From positions 17,571,153-17,635,152 of the forward strand of contig OZ022591.1 of assembly GCA_963669155.1 (NCBI GenBank): DNA of 64,000 nt, given 5' to 3'. Source of the DNA: Arbacia lixula (lineage: Eukaryota; Echinodermata; Echinoidea; Arbacioida; Arbaciidae). Under the pieces are notes generated by a model. It worked only from the letters and a program-made list of their open reading frames with translations. It was not told the DNA's origin and searched no databases. A program made the translations under genes and the position numbers. Numbering within the stretch: the first letter of the stretch is position 1; each line of letters starts with the position of its first letter. Of the stretch, positions 57,009 to 64,000 are shown piece by piece.

Positions 57009-60000
57009 GTGAGAGCTACATGTAGTAATCTGTACTGAATATATACACTTTAATGTGCGGTTTCACAGGGGAAAATCAAATATTTGGTTAGTTGTAAGTT
57101 TAACTCAGCATGTCACTTGCATCGAGTCATCCATCCATCATCAAGTTCTGTTAAACCCCTTATGTGGCAGATTAAATTCTGCTCTGGAATTTATGTGCAG
57201 TTCATAAATGTGCAGAAAGGCACAAGTGCGGCATAGAGAGTTAACCTGTCAAGACCACCCAAGGAAACAAAATAGCAGTTGTAATGGACAGGGATTTGTT
57301 ATCCAAGCGCAATTACATGTACCATTAAACTGCTTCGATAGGAGCAGTCTTTACAGACAGTGGAATTAGTGTACAGGGGGTATTTCATTGACCTGGAGAC
57401 TACTGGTAGTTGGCAACCTGGCAAAGTAAATATCTTTGTCTGATTTATGAATTGTGAGAGGTACGATTTTGGATAGATTTTTTTGTACAATTGATAGTTC
57501 TTCCCACATTTTTGGTTTTCAATTTAACATCTATAGTTTGTTTTCTTTGACTTTTTGTATGTTCTTTTGTTAGAAAAACACATTCCTGAAAACTTGGAAC
57601 AAAAGGAACGATATTGGTAAATGGGTCTGTCTACAGTAAAGGGATATTTTTTGGCACAACTGAATCATTTCAAATTATGACCATGTTGCACCACCATAAT
57701 ATTGAATATTGAGTGTTGAATTTCCTCCAAAATATCTTCAGCTAAAATCGTGCTCTGAATGTTCATTATTATATCTAAGCCTGTATTTTTTTGCAATATC
57801 ACAGTGGTAACAGGACAGACAAGTGTATTTCAAACTCGTCTGTCCCATTACCAACGTGCTGTTGCAAATTTGTACCGGGCAAATTTTCTGAAGCGTACAA
57901 AACCTTGTTAAGTGCAAATCAATACATTTCTTTGATATTTTACTATTATTGGCTGTTTTTTTTAAGAGACAAAAAAAAATGGAATTTAAGAGATTTATGC
58001 AAATGTTACGGTACATAAAAACAGAAATGTACCCATTACTCTGGATAGGCCCAAATACATTGTGAACACAACTTTTAATTTGTAATATTCTGCATTACAA
58101 CACAGGAATAATGATCGCTAGCATCAGTCATAAACTCTCCTGTATCCAATACAACTTCAGAAGTATTTAATCAACAACAGTTGCCAGGTGACTTGCTATT
58201 CTTGTGTGTTCTTTTTTTCTTACATGTACTTTTTAAAAAGAAAAAAGCACCATCCCCTGCGTTAACAATCTTCTTACCATTGGTCTTAAATTCATGTGTT
58301 GTTCATTTTAGAAAGTTGCTGAAAGTTATTTGCCCTCAAATGATCTATGTTTGGAGTAAGTAGTGATTAAATCACAAATCCTCAAGATGTTCGGGCCTAA
58401 CACTTTGAGGATTTGTGATTTAATCACTAATCTCTCTGTGGATCATTTGATGCAAGTTTCTAAAATTGACAATACATGCATTTAAGACCATTGGCAAGAA
58501 AATTGTTCAGAGTCACCCTTTTGAATGCTTTTTGTCTTCCCAGGACAGTATTCCTTTAAACTGATGGGTTTTGGGGTGATGATCCGGTTAGGCTGCAATT
58601 TGCGGCGTTCTGGTTTGGGTTTGGGCTGGATCTGGTCACTGTGCTCAATGTTATCCTTGGTGCTTTTCTTCTTCCCCATCAGTGGGATACTGCTTCAGGG
58701 TGTGTCATCTCTCTTGTCTAAAATCCAAAGTAGTAGAATGTACCGTTATTCTGTTCTTTCCCTTCAGATTACACATTCTACCCCATGGACTTTGGGATGA
58801 CAGTAGAGGAAGAGGAGGAACTCCGCCCTGTCTACAAGACCATGCAGAGGCTGAGAGAAGGTTTGCATATATTTGCTGTTTACAATGTGTGTGTGTGTGT
58901 GTGGGGGTGGGGGGGGGTGGGGGGGGGTTATGAGCAAGTCCAGTGTCACAGAGGTCACCATCCGCTCTTCTTGATGCTTTTAGGAATCAACTTGATACAC
59001 ATGTAGGAATTTTAAGGTTTTTAGGGGGGGGGGGGGGTTGTAAAGATTATGTTACCTCTTTAGAAGCGTTCTGCCATCATGAAGGGTTGCAGTCCATTTT
59101 AACCCTAATCAGGCCGGGGTATTTAGAGTTTTTCAAATACTGTGGAAAATGGATGTCAGAAGAATGCGACTTCCATCTTGCATGTAGACCTGTACAGTAT
59201 AGAGCACATGTCAACCCATCACTTGTTAACTCCAGAAACAAAAAGATGTCTCTGACTCTTACAGTAATTAATGTTGTCCCAACTTTCCCCCATTATATGT
59301 ATAGGTCAGCTGAAGCAGGGATCCTCGTCTCATTTAGGGGAGATGGCAGGTAGCGGAGATAGCAACTCAGAGATTGATGATGATGAGGACGAGGAGGAGG
59401 ACGACGAAGAGGATTATAGCGACGGTGAAGATGAGGAGAATTATGTTCATAGTGATGATGAGCGGATTGAGGACAACCCTGCAGAAGACAAGGTTCATGC
59501 TTATAGCGAGAACGACAAGGCTGATGCCTACAATCAAGAACAAAACACCAACCTTTATAATCACTACAACAAGGGTGATGCTTATAGTGCCCAAGATGAG
59601 GCTGGTGTCATTATATACGATGGAAAAGACAATGTCAATGATTACAATGAAGATCAAGTCAACCTTTACAATGAACATGAAGAGGCTGGTGTGTACACTG
59701 ATGAAGACAAGGACAACCTCTACAGAGAAGGAGATGTCTACAGCGGGGACACAAGTGGTATGATTTATTTATCTCAAAATTGAGCTTTATTATTAATTAT
59801 TAATTGTTGTCTTTGTCAATGAATGCATGCAGTACCCACAGTATTTATTACTTGCTTACATGTAGTCCATAGATGGATGCAAAAATTCTTCAAGGTGTGA
59901 TGCACAGTTTAAGCACCAAACTTTAAATTGAAAGATTCCCAAATTGGAATTAGTCTTTACGCAAGATGAAGTATTGACGCGCAACATGTAATAGTTGTTG

Positions 60001-63000
60001 TCCCGTAGGTCATGTTTCAAATGATTTAGTTGTACTCACCTCAGATAGTTATTGCCCAAAGAACAATCCAGTCATATGAAGAAAAAAACGTCTTGGAATG
60101 TTTCATAAGCCATTTTTACACAAAAATGATGCAAAATTTTAATTAAGATTAAAAGTATTAAAATGACTTATTCAGACTTTGTTATTTACTAATCAGTAGA
60201 AATGTTGATAGGAATGTTGGTGTGAATTTCCTTTATGTGAAATACTTGCAGTCTTAGTCTAGTAGAATCTTCACGTGTAAAGTCCGCAATAGGCAACACC
60301 TTTCCATGTGTTTTACACTGCGACTCAGTGTCAAGTCTGAGTTGTGACACTGCTCAAAAAAGTCTTAAATCCAGACCTTACCCGTTAAATTCATCACTGC
60401 TGTGCTGGTAATGATGAATTTTCTCCCTTTTTTTCAATGTACACAGGTGATGACATGATGCCTGCAAGTGAGTCGGAGGACATTGCGGCAAAGAAGATGG
60501 TAGTGAACTCTTACGAGTGTCCTCTATGCACTAAGCAATGTGGTGGCAGAACAAACTACATGATGCACCTTCGGATCAAGCACCCAGACGAACTCCGCTA
60601 CAAGTGTGACATCTGCTCGGCCGAGTTTCTCACGGAGGTCGAATTAGAGACACACACGGGTGCCCACGATGAGAACCTAGCCTTCGTGTGTGACATTTGC
60701 CACAAGGGCTTCCGGACCTGCCCACTCCTGCAGATGCACATGCTGGCCCATGATGAGTTCTCACGATTCCTGTGCGAGATCTGCCAGCGGTCGTTTGGGA
60801 GTCAGCATGATCTGTACCAGCACTATGCGTATCATAATAACACTGGCAGACCCTTTGAGTGCTCCGAGTGCAAAGCCAAGTTCCCGGTTGTTCACCTCCT
60901 GGAGCAGCATAGAGTGATGCACAGGGAGAACACTTTCACCTGCTTCATATGCTCCAGTGACTTCCCTACCATGATGAGCTACATGGGTCATCATCAGAAG
61001 GCGCATGCCTTACCGAGGAGATACAAATGCAACATCTGTTCCAAGGGCTTCACCACCAAGAAGAAGCTGCAGATCCATGAGCAGGTGCACTCTGGGAAGC
61101 GGCCCTTCGTCTGCGACGTGTGCGGGCTGGGCTACCTCGCCGAACACTACCTGATGAAGCACCGGAAGATGAGCGGGCACGTCAAGTCCTGCACGTGCTA
61201 CGTCTGCGGGAAAGAGTTCTCCGACGAGGGCGAGCTCATGCGCCACCAAGCCGATCACGAAGGTGAGCAGAAGCTGCCCTACTCATGCAGCGTGTGTGGG
61301 CTGGGATTCATCAAGGAGGGGGAACTCTCAGAACACACCAAGACCCACTACATCATCAGAAGCCAGGTGCCTGTCTGCAACATATGCGACATGCAGTTTG
61401 AGTCCAAGTGGCAGCTGCGGAGGCATATACAAAAAGAACAACATTACATTCACCCGGCACGTTCGCACCCAAAAAAACGTTATTCGTCTCCAAGGGCAAA
61501 GAAGAAGGGGAAGCGTTTTAAGTGCACCATTTGCAGTCAGTTCTTCCTGAAGAAGCGTCACCTCTCCAATCACAAGAAGGTCCATATGATCAACAAGAAG
61601 TACACTTGTTTCGTCTGTTGTCAGGAGTTTGGACGAAGCAGTCATCTAAAGAGGCACAACGAGACGCACCACCAAACCACAAAGAAGAAGGAGTCCTTTG
61701 TCTGTGACATCTGCACTCTATCCTGTGTTAACGCGTTGCACCTTGAAAACCACCGCAAGGTTTGACCGTTTCCTTACCTTTGCATGTACAAAGATATATC
61801 CACATGATATTTACAACTACCAGCATATATATGTATACTATAGATTTAGATAACATGAAGTGATTATCAGCTAAAGGTTCTATAGAATAAGAAGCATCGT
61901 GTGAGTTGAGTTGGACTCTTAAGATTCCCTCAAATTGTAAGAATCGATCTATAACAAAGGACATTCACTACAGCTACTAGGGCCCTTGTCAATGCTGGTT
62001 TCATGTTGTATGAAAACCATGTGCAAACCTATTTGCTAGAAGCATACACTTCTAAACACCCCTCTTTGTACCAATATACCACCTTCAAAAGTGTGAAAAT
62101 TTGTGAAACAAATAAACAGTGGAACCTGATTGTTAAAGTAACTGCCTGTATGGAAAAGCCACATTTATGTGTTTATTGAAGTGTTGAACAGTTTCACACT
62201 GATCCCTCTATTTTAGTAACCTACAGTATGCATGGAGACTGGCTTAATTCAGTAGCACATGTTGTAAACACCACCTGCCTATAAAGGCCATTTTTTTTTG
62301 TCTTGGGCAATGTTTTTTTGTTGAAAGCTGTATTAAGGTAACCTTTACATAAACACCACGTGCTCGTAAAAAGCACGTTCTTCCTCTACCTTAAGTAGTC
62401 TTACCTGTTTCACTGTATTTGAGTTGTCTCTGTACACGTTTTGCTTTTACTTGTTCAACAGTTTTTCAGAAGGAACACAAAATGTTGCATTTATAAACAG
62501 GAGGTCATTTCAGGGTGTTTCACTGTATTCAGGTTTTGCTGGACTTTTGAACTAACCACTTTTCAGGTGGAACACAAAATGTCTTTATGAGCAGGCGGTC
62601 TTTGTTTTAAGACATTTCACTGTATATGAGCTGTCTCTATATTCAGGTTTGGCTGTATACTGGTGTTGTGACTTCCCTTGTTTGTCTATATATGTTATGT
62701 AGGTACACTCTGGCTGCAGGCTGCATATATGCAACCTCTGCGGCGTGGCCTTCAACTCCAGCTACAACCTGGTACAGCACAGGGACGTCACACACGCCCT
62801 CTACCGCTGCAAGGTCTGCGACAAGCGCTTCATGTCCACCAAGGAGGTGGAGGTGCACTACAAGGAGCGGCACCTGGACTGCCACTTTATCTGCAGCACC
62901 TGCGGCCTGTCCTGCGTCAGCGAGGACCACCTGAGGAACCACCGGGAGATCCACACGGGCACCAAGAGCATCTTCCCCTGCAACTTCTGCGGGAAGGTGT

Positions 63001-63170
63001 TTGTGAAGCGCTACAGCCTCATCGAGCATATGGAGACCCATACGGGGAGGAAGCCGCACCAGTGCGCCACCTGCCACGAGGGCTTTGACTATAGTCACCA
63101 GTTGCTGGCACACATGCAGACTGTGCACACTGAGCACCCTGGCCTGGTGGTTGGGGAAGCCTGCATGTGA
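56588..63170 (+). CDS. Poly-C2H2 zinc-finger protein, 19 fingers, five coding exons
   Basis: Joining 56588-57008, 58768-58860, 59305-59757, 60447-61759 and 62703-63170 gives 2748 nt, 915 residues. Intron phases are 1, 1, 1 and 0. The N-terminal half is acidic and disordered with two SUMO-type motifs (TIKEEPLD, NVKQEC). Exon 3 carries an Asp/Glu run followed by degenerate Tyr-Asn-Glu repeats. From about residue 345 on there are 19 C2H2 fingers, 14 in exon 4 and 5 in exon 5, mostly without the TGEKP linkers of KRAB-type proteins. A nuclear DNA-binding regulator is likely; target and family name are unknown. The ATG at 56588 is the first in frame; the one at 56609 (A at -3, G at +4) is equally plausible and would shorten the protein by 7 residues. 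No KRAB, BTB or ZAD domain is seen. Confidence 0.88.
58361..58429. repeat. 25-bp perfect hairpin in ZNF intron 1
   Basis: TAGTGATTAAATCACAAATC at 58361 continues to 58385 and is exactly reverse-complemented at 58405-58429, with a 19-base loop. It could be a tiny MITE or a small-RNA-type hairpin. The rest of intron 1 (57009-58767) holds a diverged hairpin at about 57806-57853 and no exon. Confidence 0.85.
58768..58860 (+). CDS. ZNF exon 2: short acidic exon
   Basis: The acceptor is TTCCCTTCAG|AT and the donor GAAG|GTTTGC, 93 nt, phase 1. It encodes MTVEEEEELRPVYKTMQR, a conserved-looking helix. The donor is weak. Confidence 0.75.
59305..59757 (+). CDS. ZNF exon 3: acidic Tyr/Asn/Glu repeat region
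   Basis: The acceptor is ATATGTATAG|GT and the donor AAGTG|GTATGA, 453 nt, phase 1. An Asp/Glu run (EIDDDEDEEEDDEEDYSD) leads into 7-8 degenerate units such as DAYNQEQNT, NLYNHYNKG, NDYNEDQV and NLYNEHEEAG. No known domain. Confidence 0.85.
60447..61759 (+). CDS. ZNF exon 4: fingers 1-14
   Basis: The acceptor is ATGTACACAG|GT, phase 1; the donor is CGCAAG|GTTTGA, phase 0. There are fourteen C-x2-C...H-x3-5-H fingers. The second zinc histidine of finger 14 is the second codon of exon 5, which confirms the splice. If the weak donor is skipped, the frame stops at TGA 61763-61765, giving a protein that ends within finger 14. Confidence 0.9.
61760..62702 (+). other. ZNF intron 4: no gene seen
   Basis: Ordinary AT-rich intron with a directly repeated phrase (CACAAAATGT with TTTCACTGTAT) near 62470 and 62575. 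No exon was recognised. Confidence 0.5.
62703..63170 (+). CDS. ZNF exon 5 (last): fingers 15-19
   Basis: The acceptor is GTTATGTAG|GT, phase 0, with stop TGA at 63168-63170. It opens VHSG, completing finger 14, then encodes fingers 15-19, ending with CATCHEGFDYSHQLLAHMQ. It is much richer in GC than exon 4, mainly at third positions. Confidence 0.9.
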   Translation, partial: VHSGCRLHICNLCGVAFNSSYNLVQHRDVTHALYRCKVCDKRFMSTKEVEVHYKERHLDCHFICSTCGLSCVSEDHLRNHREIHTGTKSIFPCNFCGKVFVKRYSLIEHMETHTGRKPHQCATCHEGFDYSHQLLAHMQTVHTEHPGLVVGEACM

Positions 63171-63210
63171 GACTTAAAGGGGAAGTCAATCCATGTAATA
63201 AGTTCACTGG

Positions 63211-63216
63211 AATAAA
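63211..63216 (+). terminator. Candidate polyadenylation signal AATAAA (ZNF gene)
   Basis: AATAAA occurs 41 bases after the stop codon, and again at 63383-63388 in the duplicated tail. The first would give a very short 3' UTR. Confidence 0.5.
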
Positions 63217-63225
63217 AGGAAAGAT

Positions 63226-63400
63226 ATAGCCGCGCCTGTGTGCTACCTGCCACCAGGGCTTTGACTACAGCTACCAGCTGCTGGCGCACATATATGCAGA
63301 CCATACACAGCGAGCACCTTGTCCTGGTGGTTGGGGAAGCCTTCAAGCCTCAAAGGGGAAGTCAATCCATGTAATTAATTAGAATAAAAGGAAAAATTTA
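63226..63400 (+). pseudogene. Diverged tandem duplicate of the ZNF gene tail
   Basis: It repeats 63050-63225: the last half-finger (CATCHQGFDYSYQLLAH), the segment GGTGGTTGGGGAAGCC, then AAAGGGGAAGTCAATCCATG and the AATAAA. The finger-encoding frame stays open to TAG at about 63380, but there is no clear start or link to an upstream half. Confidence 0.8.
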
Positions 63401-64000
63401 CCCTGGCTTCCAGTCTGTTAGACATCTAATCCCAACTGACAAATAGAGTCTAGTACTCTTAGCCTAGTCACTGTATCGGTCTCCTCTTGGCAAGCCGAAG
63501 AAAAAAAATTGGGAATGATTAGTCTACTGCAGCCAGACCTGTTTATTGAATATTGTAGTTTGGATTAAAATTGCCAGACAGTCTGGGAGCTAGGCTAGGA
63601 TAAATATGTCACAAACAAAATTACCGGTTGCAAAAGTTTGAGAAAAATCAGACATGAAGGAATTTTTTTTTTAATCAAATATTCAATATTACTTTATTTC
63701 ACTCAATGCAATACACATAAAAACAAACACCCAGAACAATTGATGTACACATGAACATGAATAGAAGATAATACAACAGAGAAAAACATTTTGCTTGAGA
63801 CGGTAGCAGCCAAGAAGGAGTAACCCTATAAAGGGCTAACCCAAAAATGATATTGATAGTTTGATCACTATCCCTGTATGCTCTCTAAATGAAATGTAGG
63901 CAACTGATACCCTGGTATGTTCTTGTTTACATCATGGTATTCAAGAACAGTTACAGTTTGGAGCAATGCTGCCCTACTCTGACAAAAGGAAGCAACTAAC
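63401..64000. other. Right flank: no gene seen
   Basis: AT-rich sequence. CTAGTACTCTTAGCCTAG and CTGGGAGCTAGGCTAGG near 63450 and 63580 hint at another small inverted element. No exon was recognised. Confidence 0.4.

Overview
This window is animal nuclear DNA: genes are split by many GT-AG introns, intergenic space is large, and microsatellites, palindromic MITE-like elements and long homopolymer tracts are dense. Extracellular antistasin and WAP modules, an SLC16-type transporter, a poly-C2H2 zinc-finger gene and the repeat style suggest a marine invertebrate deuterostome, most likely an echinoderm such as a sea urchin. That assignment is inference; no sequence search was possible.

Region 1 (957-26547, + strand) is the 3' part of one large modular gene. 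I reconstruct 23 coding exons, each separated by phase-1 introns, encoding at least 12 WAP four-disulfide cores and 10 antistasin-like domains plus one degenerate antistasin-like exon. It ends in a short exon with the hallmarks of a GPI-anchor signal. The signal peptide and any earlier domains lie left of the window. The predicted product is a cell-surface array of protease-inhibitor-type modules. Its introns are full of foldback elements, minisatellites and microsatellites, and one contains a truncated relic of a WAP exon.

Region 2 (26548-38500) is mostly non-coding. It holds a 43-45 bp inverted-repeat-flanked copy (28794-29268) of the intron segment that precedes the last WAP-gene exon, several tandem repeats, and one intronless minus-strand gene (32222-32986) for a basic, helical, unrecognised 254-residue protein.

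Region 3 (38590-43832, - strand) is a complete four-exon monocarboxylate-transporter-like gene (SLC16 family, about 515 residues), all introns in phase 1.

Region 4 (43860-56500) has no supported gene. It carries a hAT-like non-autonomous element with exact 8-bp target duplications; of four copies in the window, one lies inside the transporter gene and three lie here, one of them split by a nested insertion. It also holds a 0.93-kb inverted-repeat element enclosing telomere-like CCCTAA repeats.

Region 5 (56588-63170, + strand) is a complete five-exon gene for a 915-residue protein with two SUMO-type motifs, an acidic tyrosine/asparagine repeat region and 19 C2H2 zinc fingers. Its last half-finger, stop region and polyadenylation signal are followed by a diverged tandem duplicate. 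The genes share no evident pathway; only the order and the transposon families tie the window together.
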